Shown here piece after piece: positions 49,001 through 59,368 of a DNA stretch of 64,000 nt. The stretch is from Basidiobolus meristosporus CBS 931.73 (Eukaryota; Basidiobolomycota; Basidiobolomycetes; Basidiobolales; Basidiobolaceae): positions 1 through 64,000 of the forward strand of contig MCFE01000210.1 in the NCBI GenBank assembly GCA_002104905.1. Direction: 5' to 3'. A program made the translations under genes and the position numbers. A model generated the notes under the pieces. The model was not told the origin of the DNA. It did not search any database and saw nothing but the letters and a program-made list of their open reading frames with translations. Each line of letters starts with the position of its first letter. Within the stretch, counting starts at the first letter, position 1.

Positions 49001-50894
49001 GTGAATCGCTTTGAAAAATGTCTTCATCATATTTATCAAAAGCATAGCTCGACTTCTCTTCCGAGTTGGACTCTATTTTTGTCGGGACAATATACTTGTC
49101 ATCCAAGTACTCAATGGAGATGGGTGCCATTTCATGCTCCATGACTCCCATCATTTGCAGGTTGTACATCTTGCATCTTGGAACGAACCTCCTGGATGGT
49201 CGGTTACCTTCATCGTTAATACTGTAGAAACTGCAGTCAATCCAGTGTGGCATAGCATAGTATGTCTCTAATTGATTGTTCGGGTTTGGATCATCGTAAT
49301 ACAAAGGATCCCACATATCCAGCTTTTCGGAATTCTCATTCGAGGATTTGTCGGAAAATTTGGACTTGCCATGGTCAGCAGAAAGGTACTTCTTATCCAA
49401 CTTTGGTTCAGACACTTTGGAAGCGTCAGGCAAGTTCGAGACATTGCTGGAGGTGAATTTGAAAATAGGGACTGTATAAAGAGGATACTTCGATAGGCAT
49501 ACAAGGTCTAAGCCTATTCCATTGTCAATCATTCGCTCCGTAGTAATACGTAGAAGCTTCTTATCTACCTCAAAGATTCCAGTACCGGGAGTAATAAGCA
49601 CGATCGATAGGCCAGTACGAAGTAGATCACGATCAACATAATGTTTGTCAAAGGCGTTCAATGCTAGATTAATGGCCTCCAATATATTGCCTTCGTTTGC
49701 CATAGTGTTTTCGCCACTCAAATAGGTCGATTTATCCCTGTGAAGTTCTAAAATATCCTTGCGAAATGTGGCAAACTCGTTCTTGAGGTGCACGATGGCT
49801 GTACTCCAATCGCTTCGCGTTTCCCAGTCTGCGACTACTTTGTAATAATCCTTATACCAACGATTGTCACTGGTCTGCAGCAACAACCCATCTTTAGCAA
49901 GTTCCTCGCTGTACTCATAGAATACTCGAGTAAACATAACAATTGAAGCTATGTGGTTCGTTCCGAGCTCGTTCCATCGCTTAAAGAGATCTGGTAAGAA
50001 GTTGTGCGTAGCTTTTTCGAAAAAGAGCATTCCATCCTCATCAAAGTCCCACATTTCTCGACTCATTTGTATAAATATATAATACTTGGCAGACTCGGAT
50101 CGAAAGATCGTCCGTGTGTTTTCTGTGATATAACCACACATGGCCTAATGGGAGGTGTGATTTCATCAGCTTGACGTACCAACACAATCATGATATTTTA
50201 GGTCTTACAGTTTCTCCTTTAGCGTATATCTCCTTGACCTGTACTCTAACGCATCCCGCAAAAGTAATCTTTTTCCCTGCATGAACACACGAGCCGGCTA
50301 AGCTCATTTTCAAGCGCCACATGTCGCTACGCCCAATATACTGGTCTTTGAAGGTGAATTCTATATAATCAGCAGCAATCGATTCCGCGTCAACCTGTGA
50401 TACATAATGTTTATACAGAATCACCAGACGAAATTCCTCTTGGAAATTTACCTTTCGAACCACAATATCTTTTCGGGCTTGAAGTCCAAAGACTGCGGCT
50501 ATGTGGTTAGCTATGGAGATCTGAGAAGTACAATAGGCAGTTAGCAAGCTCGGACGTCATGAGCATATTAAAACCTGCGTAAGCTTTGCTATAGTACTTG
50601 CAGTTGAGGCTGCTTGGCTAAAATATCCACGTCCGAAGGTTCAACTTGAAGTATTAGAGGATGCTCGTCGGAGTTATTTGGCCTCGCGTCGTATTCGGTA
50701 TACTCAGACTTGGAGTTGGAGGTTGGAATTGGCTGTGACGGCGGATGATATATTTCGATTAAATCTCCTGGCTTGATTCCAGGAAAGCAATCTGGATTTA
50801 TCACCACGTCTTGCTTTGAGAAGCGATCGTCGTGAACCCATAAATTATAGGTTTTGCTCGACTCAGAGGAGGTGTCATTACTTAATGGAGGCAT
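46050..50894 (-). CDS. IML1: Iml1 (DEPDC5 homologue), GATOR1/SEACIT subunit
   Basis: Three exons: 50894-50598, 50520-50209, 50144-46050. Introns of 77 nt (GTACTA donor, weak) and 64 nt (GTAAGA) keep frame, giving 1,567 residues, near the usual Iml1 size. An N-terminal beta-rich region (WVHDDRFSKQDVVINPDCFP) precedes the family signature RTIFRSESAKYYIFIQMSRE and MWDFDEDG, and a DEP domain lies near 1,215-1,290 (RRWHFKLFEGVFVGNEFIDW). Iml1 is the GTPase-activating subunit that switches off Gtr1/RagA and so TORC1 when amino acids are short, acting at the vacuole. The first donor is the least certain element. Confidence 0.93.
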
Positions 50895-51273
50895 CCTAGT
50901 TTTTAGGAATTCCCAGAGTGAGGTTCAATTTTATGTAGCACAAATGCTTTAGTTTAAATGCTCTTGAGGCAGCTCTAGCAATTGAGTAAGCGAATACTTA
51001 TGCAACGCAAAATGGGATTTTCGGTGGTTGATTAAAATGGTTTAGATCCACTAATTATGAGGGTTGGGAGAGCTGAGGACGTAAATTGACCCGGGTAAAT
51101 ATAATGGCCAATAGGGGTCGGATTCGATATTCAATAGTGTAACTTTTTTCTTTTTTTTTCTGATTTGTTCATTCCTGTAGCCCCCCACCCGATCAAGTGG
51201 TATAAAGTTTCGCTGCGGGCTCTTCTTAATGTCCTTTCTCTCCGCGGCCTCCGTTGTATACTATACTTAAAAC
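50895..51273. other. Divergent promoter between IML1 and eS27
   Basis: 379 bp. On the plus side, a T-rich tract, a TATA-like GTATAAAG near 51200 and a pyrimidine-rich start region (cctttctctcc) typical of ribosomal-protein genes. No gene inside. Confidence 0.6.
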
Positions 51274-51652
51274 ATGGTGGTGAGTAGTGCTTCTAATATT
51301 CTCTAACAAATTAATCTGACATTCTCTCAGCTTGCTGTAGATCTTCTCAACCCTACTTTTGAACATGAGAAAAACACTCATAAGCTTAAGAGATTAGTCC
51401 AATCTCCCAACTCTTACTTCATGGACGTCAAATGCCCAGGCTGCTTCAACATCACCACAGTTTTCAGCCACGCCCAGACTGTTGTGCTTTGCGGTTCTTG
51501 TGCTACTGTCCTTTGTCAACCTACTGGTGGTCGCGCTCGTTTGACTGAAGGTATTTGCGGCGCCCTATTAAGCTCCATTGCCTATAATAACCCAAACCCT
51601 AACCTCAATATTCGTTTGATCAGGATGCTCCTTCCGTAAGAAGGCGAACTAA
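51274..51652 (+). CDS. RPS27: 40S ribosomal protein eS27
   Basis: Three exons: 51274-51279 (ATG GTG only), 51331-51550, 51624-51652, introns of 51 and 73 nt, in frame, 84 residues. The protein has the zinc-finger CPGC and CGSC pairs and the ending GCSFRKKAN typical of the family. A first intron directly after the second codon is common in fungal ribosomal-protein genes. Component of the small ribosomal subunit. Confidence 0.97.
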
Positions 51653-51964
51653 GTAGCTGTGTTTGTTATATGAATGTGGGAATAGACTCTGCTATTAGTG
51701 TAGAGCAGCATGGATATTTTTAGTGATCCATCAACGATATTTTTCAACATTTTCGGAATACCGTTCCACCCTGTAGGCTTTACCATTATCCACTTGTTTC
51801 TGTTGCGTTACTATGTGTGAAGATGAGAAATCGCAGCGATTTTTTATTTTTCTTAACGTTTGCAGACATTTGGGATATATCGGAAACTGGAATAAAGTTT
51901 TCATATAGTATACAAATCGGGTTACAGTACAACTATTTATCTAATATATGGGGTCCAACACATT

Positions 51965-52943
51965 CTATTGCAGCAAGACTCTGCCATCCGACCAATATTG
52001 ATCGCCGTAATCGACAAAGATCTCTTCGTTTGGCAAAATGTCCCGTAACGCCACGTAGAAAATGTGCCAGAGGTTGTCATGAACGCTGTACATCGATTGT
52101 GCATTTTGTAGCTCTAAGATACGAGGGTTAGCTTTGTTTGGTAGGATTCAAGTATTGTTGACTCACTTGTGTTGTGGTTTGCAAAACGAAGGTAGTTTCC
52201 AACATTCAGCGAATCGACGCTTAAATCTACTTGATAAGAATCCTTGTCCACGACAACACTATCGAGGTAGCTGTATTGCCATGCGTATGCGCCATCGAGT
52301 GTATTATTGGTGAGTAGGCCTGATCAGCAAAGTTAGTAAGAGCCCAATATGTGCCATGCATCTTCTATATTACCAGTATACAGTCCGACGATCGTTCCCT
52401 CAGGTATCAGTTCGCATGTAAATAATCCCCATTTGATAATGTCGTTTATCCAACGCACATAGAGCCGCTCATCGTCGTTATGGTCCTTGATGATTTCTGC
52501 ATATTCGCTGAATACCTCGACATTCTCCATGATCTCCTCGATGTCGTCCTCATTTTCCATGAAGTCGAATGGGGTTGCCCCGGTTATCCATTCCTCGATT
52601 TCTTTATCAACGACCATATGGTTCACAGGAGTGATGTTGAACGCATCCTGGAAATCTGGCATGTGATACCGACGGTATACATAAGCATCGTTGTGGTATA
52701 GACCAGGCTTGAATAGGGAGAGCTCAGAGTTCACGTTTATAGGTTTATCTTAGAGGATGGTGTTGTTAGTAGGAATCGCCACTGACTGGTATATGTTTGA
52801 CCAACCTCCCCGAACTAGAAGTAGGTGACTGATTACGGCGAGCATTCCGATCACCTGTGAAAATGTTTAGTGATGGCCTAGCGATGGCCTAGTGATTGCC
52901 AGCTCAAAATTACCATGGTGTTACTTGGGATTGTGAGTTTCAT
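51965..52943 (-). CDS. SET-domain protein with N-terminal signal-like segment
   Basis: Five exons: 52943-52914, 52854-52806, 52748-52374, 52319-52167, 52113-51965, all joins in frame, 251 residues. Branch sites such as CTACTAAC and CTTACTAAC support the introns. The N terminus MKLTIPSNTMVIGMLAVISH then LLLVRG looks like a signal peptide or anchor. Residues from about 120 give a SET domain: WGLFTCELIPEGTIVGLYTG, then NYLRFANHNT (the R-NH motif) and EEIFVDYGDQYW at the end. The Cys-rich pre- and post-SET parts are missing. SET domains normally methylate lysine in nucleus or cytosol; a secreted or luminal one would be unusual. The first two exons are the weak point. Confidence 0.75.
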
Positions 52944-53567
52944 CAGACGAAAGAGGTTATGGCTGGCTGTAATAACTACCAGACAACTTTATATAGACTA
53001 TGGGTGTGTGCGTGTGTGTGGGTGTGTGTGTGCGTGTGGGATACATGTGACTCTTGCAGATCAGTTTCAAAGGCATAGGCGACACTAACCCATATGTTTA
53101 TTCATGCAATGCTAGAAGCGATGTGATTGTTGTTAGTATCTGAAATGGTAGTACTTTCACCAACACATATTTGTAATATTCTTATTATACCGCCACTGTT
53201 GCTATCAGGGTTGCTCTTTGGGTCAGATACCTGAGCTATAGATTCGTTTATTTTCCTGAGACTAGATATCTGAGCTATACATTCGTCTATTACCCTGAGA
53301 CTAGATACTTAAGCTTTCTATCTAATGCTCAATATGTGACTTTGATTAACGAAAATAAATGAAATATTCATTTATCACTACTGATGATTATCCCCATCAA
53401 CCACTCTACACTTCACGGGCATTCCACTGATGTGCTTAATTTACTAAGCTTTGTGCATACAGATAATCAGCTACTGTGGAGGTTTAATGTCATGATTCAT
53501 GATTATAGTCACAAATGATGAATATATAAACAACTGTGTAGAAGCAAACCTCCATTGTCTTTGACTC
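52944..53567. other. Divergent promoter region with a (GT)-rich tract
   Basis: Between the SET-domain gene and the peptidase gene. A GT-rich run at about 53003-53037, short tandem 'gatacctgagctatagattcg' copies near 53226-53320, and a TATA-like AATATATAAAC at about 53520, 40 nt before the peptidase ATG. Confidence 0.6.
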
Positions 53568-55610
53568 ATGAAACTGGCTATCTTTTACTTCGGCTCCCTT
53601 CCATTGGGAAGTGCTCTTCGTCAATTTTCTCCGCAAGATCTTGCGAGTGTTGCAAAATATGGTGCAGCCGTTCCTTCCCCAGATGGACTCTGGGCAGTTT
53701 TCTCAGGCACCCGTTATTCTATAGTTGAGAATAGCAATATCCATAGTTTGTGGAAGCTGAACATGAAAAATGGGCAGATAACTGCGTTAATTACCGGCAC
53801 CCGTGGCAAATATGCAACGCCTCTATGGTTAGATCACATTACAGTCGGTTTTCTTTCTAACCGCTCAAGATCCGAGCAGTTGTGGTCAATTGACATATCG
53901 AATCCCAAGGCTCAGCCACTACAAGTCACCAACTTCAGTCTTGGCATCAGCAATATCAAGTACAACATGAATACCAAGCTTCTTGCTTTCACCTCGGCAG
54001 TGTACAATGATGGATCTATGGAGAACGCGATAAAAATCGATGCCGCTAACAAAAAACGCACCGACACTGCACTGGTGTACGACCAATTGATGATTAGACA
54101 TTGGGACACGTTTATATCCAAGAAAAGAAAAAACATATTTACAGTCCGGCTGCAAAAGAGAGCCAATAGATATTCTGCCAAATCTGTGCCTATCAATGTT
54201 ATGAAAAAAACGCCAGCTCAGCCTTTCGGGAATTCGGTTGATTATGATATCTCTCCTGATGGCAAAGAGATTGCCTTTAGTGGCAGAAAATTGACAAGAG
54301 ACTATGCCTGGAACACCGACATCGACATATATGTTGTCCCATCTGATGGAAGCCAGTCACCAAAATCCCTCACCGACGATAATTTTGCTTCAGCCTCATC
54401 GCCAGCCTATTCTCCAAATGGATTGCATCTGGCTTGGCTTCAAATGGAAAGACCTGGCTATGAATCTGACCGCAGAAGAATTATCCTCCAAGATCGACTT
54501 TCGAACAGCGTGAGCTATCTGCACAAAGACTGGGATCGTAGCCCTAATAAAATCATTTGGTCCAGCGACTCCAACTCTCTTTTTCTACCTACGAAAGAAC
54601 ACGGTCGAGTGAAGCTCTTTTCCGCTAACATCAAGAATGGAGCAATACAGCCAATCGTAAATGAACACACCACCTCTTCGGTCCACCCTTTGAATCCGAA
54701 CAAGCTACTTTTAACCCAAAGCTCCATGAACAGACCAAGCGAATTCTTCACCGTAAAAACGGATGGCTCTGGGTTCAAGCAAGAGACGCAGCTTCACAAT
54801 GCCACCATCCATAATTTCTTCCTTCCGAGGCCAGAGGAATTTTGGTTTGAAGGTGCAGAAGGGGATCAAGTTCACGGGTGGTTGCTCAAACCCTTTGGCT
54901 TCAAAGCTGAGAAGAAATATCCGGTAGCCTTTTTTGTCCATGGAGGCCCTCAGGGCGCTTGGTCAGATGGTTGGAGCAGTAGTTGGAACCTTCCACTTTT
55001 TGCCTCTGCAGGATTTGTGGTTGTTGCTATTAACCCACGCGGGTCTACGGGCTACGGTCAGCGGTTTACTGACCAGGTTCAACAAAGCTGGGGTGGTCGA
55101 CCATACGTCGACTTGATAAAGGGTTTAGATTATATCCTCCAGACTCGCCAATACACCAATTCGGACTTGGTTTGTGGCCTTGGAGGAAGTTATGGTGGAT
55201 ACATGATGAACTGGATAAATGGTCATTCTGACAAATTCAAATGCCTGGTCGCTCACGATGGCAAATTCTCGCTCCTCTCGGGCTATTACTCTACTGACGA
55301 ACTTTGGTTTCCGGAGAGTGAGATGGGGGGACCCCCTTGGGAGCCAGAGGCGCGAAAGAATTACGAAAAATGGTCACCATCGAATTATGTTCAGAATTGG
55401 AAAACCCCCACGCTGATTATCCATGGTGCCCGTGACTATCGTGTTGCGGAAACTGAATCATTCTCCACTTTTACTGCTTTACAGCGTCAAAATATCCCTT
55501 CACGACTAGTCTACTTTCCTGATGAAACACATTGGGTGAGAAAGCCAGCCAACGTCCTTCGCTGGCATGGCGAAATGCTGGCATGGATCAAGAAGTGGAC
55601 CAGAGGATGA
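53568..55610 (+). CDS. Dipeptidyl-peptidase 5-like secreted S9 serine peptidase
   Basis: 680 residues, intronless. Signal peptide MKLAIFYFGSLPLGSA. An N-terminal beta-propeller (repeated SPDGLW, SPDGKEI, SPNGLHL WD-like blades) precedes a C-terminal alpha/beta-hydrolase domain. The catalytic triad is Ser541 (GGSYGGYMMN), Asp623 (HGARDYRV) and His655 (DETHW). Length and order match the fungal DPP V/S9C group, which releases dipeptides outside the cell during nutrient uptake. Divergent from the SET-domain gene. Confidence 0.93.
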   Translation: MKLAIFYFGSLPLGSALRQFSPQDLASVAKYGAAVPSPDGLWAVFSGTRYSIVENSNIHSLWKLNMKNGQITALITGTRGKYATPLWLDHITVGFLSNRSRSEQLWSIDISNPKAQPLQVTNFSLGISNIKYNMNTKLLAFTSAVYNDGSMENAIKIDAANKKRTDTALVYDQLMIRHWDTFISKKRKNIFTVRLQKRANRYSAKSVPINVMKKTPAQPFGNSVDYDISPDGKEIAFSGRKLTRDYAWNTDIDIYVVPSDGSQSPKSLTDDNFASASSPAYSPNGLHLAWLQMERPGYESDRRRIILQDRLSNSVSYLHKDWDRSPNKIIWSSDSNSLFLPTKEHGRVKLFSANIKNGAIQPIVNEHTTSSVHPLNPNKLLLTQSSMNRPSEFFTVKTDGSGFKQETQLHNATIHNFFLPRPEEFWFEGAEGDQVHGWLLKPFGFKAEKKYPVAFFVHGGPQGAWSDGWSSSWNLPLFASAGFVVVAINPRGSTGYGQRFTDQVQQSWGGRPYVDLIKGLDYILQTRQYTNSDLVCGLGGSYGGYMMNWINGHSDKFKCLVAHDGKFSLLSGYYSTDELWFPESEMGGPPWEPEARKNYEKWSPSNYVQNWKTPTLIIHGARDYRVAETESFSTFTALQRQNIPSRLVYFPDETHWVRKPANVLRWHGEMLAWIKKWTRG

Positions 55611-57027
55611 GCATGTTTGAGAAATTGCACACTATCATAGCAGATTTTTAGACATAGTATAGGCTTAAAACAGGAAATCAACCAATTAATTGCTAAATTA
55701 GGATTAGTCGGATTAATCAGCGATCGCTTGAATGCTTACCCATCTACGAATCCAGGCCAGCCAAAGTAACGCATAAAACGTGGAAGTGTCGATGACAAGA
55801 GCTTCATCGACCAATATCATTGCATCAAAAATTAAGCCACCAACTAAAACGAACAAGCTCACGTATGAATCACATGCCATGTATTCATAATGGAGCATGG
55901 AACACAGACTTTTTTACTGGTCATGGTGATATAACCAGATTTGCAAGAGTCATTAACTATGATTAGACTGAATCCGCCTCACCCATTACAGATCTAATTA
56001 AACGAACACATCGCAAGAAATTTCCAACTCGAGAGTTGTAAGTAGGTGAAACATCTTAGCTTGCAAGGAAACCAAACTTGATCATACGTTGGAAAGTACC
56101 TTCGATCTGGCCATACGGAGGAAAGCATATCTGAATTTGGCAGAGGTTCGTTAGAATATCCAGATTGCAACTTATTGGCTTCGGAAATAAATAGACTGTG
56201 GCGACTCTGCAGCATCGTAGCAACCCCAACATGCGTGATTTTAGCAGCCCTCCCAATCCAACACTAATGTTGACCTAAAGTGGCACTTGATCAAATTCTA
56301 GGGATTTGATTTGCGCCTTAGATTTTCCGAGATATTTGCGGCTAATGTTTACATATAGAATTATTAATAGCACACAGAGCAAACATCCAATACCAAATAA
56401 AGGGAAATGCCATCCATCTGTCTTAACCAGGATGTCAGCTAGATTAACCTATTGTTCACAACATCATGCAAGCTCCACTCTATCAATTGACAAAAAGGGA
56501 GGAAAGCCTCATTTCTACTAGAGGAGTGGAGAGGATTGGTCCCTTTTATAGGCTGGAAGATATGCTTGTAATGGTTATACCTGGACTCCATTGGCCCCTG
56601 GATATATCTGTTCTGATGTAGTCTAGACTTTGGGCTGATGCGATGTATTCTGGAGATTCTTAATGCTTTTTGATTTGGCTGTTGCTATTGACATATTAAG
56701 CAGTGTGGTGGTACTAATGGGTAATGAATCTGTCGTTAATTCAAAATCAATCAAATGCGCTTGATCGGTGGAAACAAGGTTATGTTGAAGGAGGTGGGCA
56801 TGGAAGGTAGATGATCTCCATATCTTGTGATCCGAACCTCAAATGAATGGTGCTATTATTGGCAATTTCCTATCTGGCAGCTCTACACCACACTCGTGTA
56901 ACACTTGTTTTTCATGACTCTGATATAAAAGTATGGTACTCCCCGTTTCACGGCATACCACTTGCATAGATGAACACATCCCTTAACTAACAATTAGCCG
57001 CAATCCCTCCCCCTAGTTTCACATTGT
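55611..57027. other. Low-evidence region between the peptidase and velvet genes
   Basis: Apart from the tentative TM protein, a minus frame at 55713-55898 codes two hydrophobic segments (YVSLFVLVGGLIFDAMILVD) with a GTAAGC donor after it, perhaps an exon of an unrecognised or decaying membrane-protein gene. A TATAAAAG at about 56934-56941 likely serves the velvet gene. Confidence 0.35.
55994..56512 (-). CDS. Possible small single-pass membrane protein
   Basis: Tentative three-exon model (56512-56492, 56448-56287, 56206-55994), 131 residues. A clear TATAAAAGG box lies at about 56543-56551 on the minus strand, about 35 nt before the ATG. The second exon codes one strong TM helix (FPLFGIGCLLCVLLIILYVN) then a basic tail (SRKYLGKSKAQIKSLEFDQ). 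The third, if spliced, adds a polar tail. The first intron has a non-canonical-looking GTCAAT donor and only 43 nt, so the N terminus is doubtful. No family recognised. Confidence 0.3.
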
Positions 57028-57786
57028 ATGACCAGGTACAATACCTTCCTCCCTTTATATTGCTCTATATTCACTTGTCTAACGGTAAACAGATACTCAC
57101 TTGAAGTAGTGCAACACCCGGTACATGCACGTATGTGCGGATTCGGGGAGAAAGATAAAAGATCCTTAGATCCACCACCGATAGTTAAGCTTAATATCTT
57201 TGATGATAGCGGAACTCACGTTGAGGAGTGAGTAGATGCTTTCGAAGATGGGTCATATGTGAGAAGCTAAGGCATTTTTCTTATTTTCAGTTGCCCACAG
57301 TCTCAGTTTTATGTTGTATATGTGGACCTGTGGTCAGAGGACCAGCTTACCAATTGCACCGCCGTAGTCGACCCTTCTTCCCTGCCATCATTCTCTTCAC
57401 AAACTCCCAGAACATCAGTGTTATCCCTGTCTGATCCAATACATGTAAAGAACCTAGTAGGGACAACCACATCCTCTGCACATGTTCTCCAAAACTGTAA
57501 AGGTGAAAGCGGGATCTATTTCATATTCCCTGAGCTCTCAGTCAGAACCACCGGGACATTCTGTCTACGGTTCACCTTGATAGATCTTTCAAAGTATAGT
57601 CGTATTTTATTTGATCGTAGACTATGGAATATGCTTAACATTCCCTCAAATAGTGCAATGAACGATGGTCAAGGCAAGCAGATTGAATCGGTATTTAGCA
57701 AAACATTCAAAGTGTATTCGGCTAGAACATTTCCTGGGATGAATGGTATTTTTTTCCCGATGAAATTGTCCCACGATCCTCATTAA
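57028..57786 (+). CDS. Velvet-domain regulatory protein
   Basis: Three exons: 57028-57035 (8 nt), 57093-57227, 57291-57786, introns 57 and 63 nt, in frame, 212 residues. The product starts MTRYSLEVVQHPVHARMCGF and continues GEKDKRSLDPPPIVKL, the velvet N-terminal signature, then FYVVYVDLWSED, IYFIFPELSVRTTGTFCLRF and SKTFKVYSARTFPGM, the C-terminal half. Velvet proteins (VeA, VelB, VosA, VelC) are fungal DNA-binding regulators of sporulation and secondary metabolism with an NF-kB-like fold. This is a minimal single-domain form; subfamily not decided. If the first intron is not removed, 19 extra residues replace the mini-exon join. Confidence 0.88.
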
Positions 57787-58066
57787 CTTAAGCAATATAG
57801 AAACCACCGAACTGTCACTAAGGTTTTTTAAGCAAGGTGTTCGGATACCTACTCGAAAGATTCGAGGTTTGGAGAGTTGAAACCCAATGCTGAATAAATA
57901 AACTGTGTACTATTACTTGAAACTATATTACTGCCATTCTTTTGTAAATTGTTATCTCGTTTACACACTGAACAATTACGTCATGTATTTTGATCCGGGT
58001 ATTGTGACACGCCCGGTTTCATAAAAGGTGGTTCTTTCGGAATGCCACAGAACGAATCTTCTGACA
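57787..58066. other. Spacer and promoter of the reductase gene
   Basis: Short tandem spacing; an ATAAAAGG TATA-like element at about 58021-58028 lies about 40 nt before the ATG at 58067. Confidence 0.5.
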
Positions 58067-59314
58067 ATGAGTAACGAGCAAAAGAAATACCGTGTTTTGG
58101 TCACCCGCCTTCTCCCCCAAGACGCTCAAGAAAGGCTGGAGAAAATAGAGTAGTATGTCGAACTATTGTCGTTTTCCATAACTGGGTACGAGTACTAATG
58201 CACAACATTAGTTTAGATATTGTACAGTGGAAGAGTCCAAAGTCTCGTGATGAGTTGTTGAGTCAAGTTCAAGGTAGCTCACTTAAGCATGCACCGAGAA
58301 GCCGGAAGCGTCTCATATTGGATTCTACATTTCATGCTTTAGGTATGGACGGAGTTCTTTGCAGACACGGTGACAAGATAGATACAGAGTTTCTCGAGGC
58401 GGCAGGTATCTGTTTTTATTTCTAATAGCTTCTCGGCAACAGAGGAGGTTCTCACCACTTGTATAAAACCCTCAGGCCCCCAGCTAAAGGTACTTTCGAA
58501 ACGTATGTCCTTAGCAGTAGTTCAATTAACATGACGTAAATATTACCCCTATCAGGTTGTATCCACATACAGTGTTGGCTACGATCATATCGATATTCCA
58601 GCTTGCGCCAAATACAATGTCCAAGTTGGAAATACACCTGGCGTGTTAACAGATGCCACTGCTGATATAACAGCTACATTAGTGATGCTTGTTGCACGTC
58701 GAATTTCAGAATGCATCGACATAGCCAGAAGTGGAGAACATAATTCCTGGGACCTCTCTTGGTTACTTGGCACTCAGCTCACCAACAAGACACTAGGGGT
58801 AGTTGGATTTGGTCGGATCGGAGAGGCAGCAGCCTATCGCCTTAAGGCATTTGGAATATCCCGTGTGCTTTATCATGGACGACATGAGCGCAAGGAGCAG
58901 GCGGCAAAATTGAACGCAGAGTTCACTGATTTCGATACTCTGTTGAGAGAATCAGATGTGATTGTAGTGTGCTGTGCGTTAACGCCGGAAACGCGCGGAA
59001 TGTTCAATTACGACGCTTTCAAGAAGATGAAGCGGAATGCTATTTTTGTTAACACGGCCCGAGGTGATCTTGTTCAGCAGGATGATTTAGTTCGCGCCCT
59101 TCAGGAAGGCCTTGTGGGAGGTGCTGGTTTGGATGTAACAGTACCAGAACCATTGCCTACTGATCACCCACTTTTCAAATTCAAGAACTGCGTGATATTA
59201 CCTCATGTTGGTAGTGCCACCACAGAAACCAGAAACGCCATGGGTTTTATTGCTCTTGACAATCTGGTTGCTGGTTTGGAAGGCAAGAAACTTCCCCATG
59301 CTGTCGAAAACTAA
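58067..59314 (+). CDS. Glyoxylate/hydroxypyruvate reductase (D-2-hydroxyacid dehydrogenase)
   Basis: Five exons: 58067-58149, 58212-58273, 58343-58405, 58476-58489 (14 nt) and 58556-59314, all in frame, 326 residues, the length of GRHPR-type enzymes. Motifs: VSTYSVGYDHID, dinucleotide fold GFGRIGEAAAYRL, catalytic Arg in NTARGD, Glu in VPEPLPTDHPLF, and His in LPHVGSAT. It reduces glyoxylate and hydroxypyruvate with NAD(P)H. The 14-nt micro-exon is needed to read PQLKVVSTYS. Convergent with the OYE gene; stops are 54 bp apart. Confidence 0.93.
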
Positions 59315-59368
59315 GCATATTGTTGACGCGGACGTTTATTGATGAAAATAATAAAGATAGATGCCTCG

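Noticed and set aside
55713-55898. Separate two-TM protein on the minus strand
   Set aside because: Hydrophobic and followed by a plausible donor, but no upstream exon or start could be supported; mentioned only within the region note.
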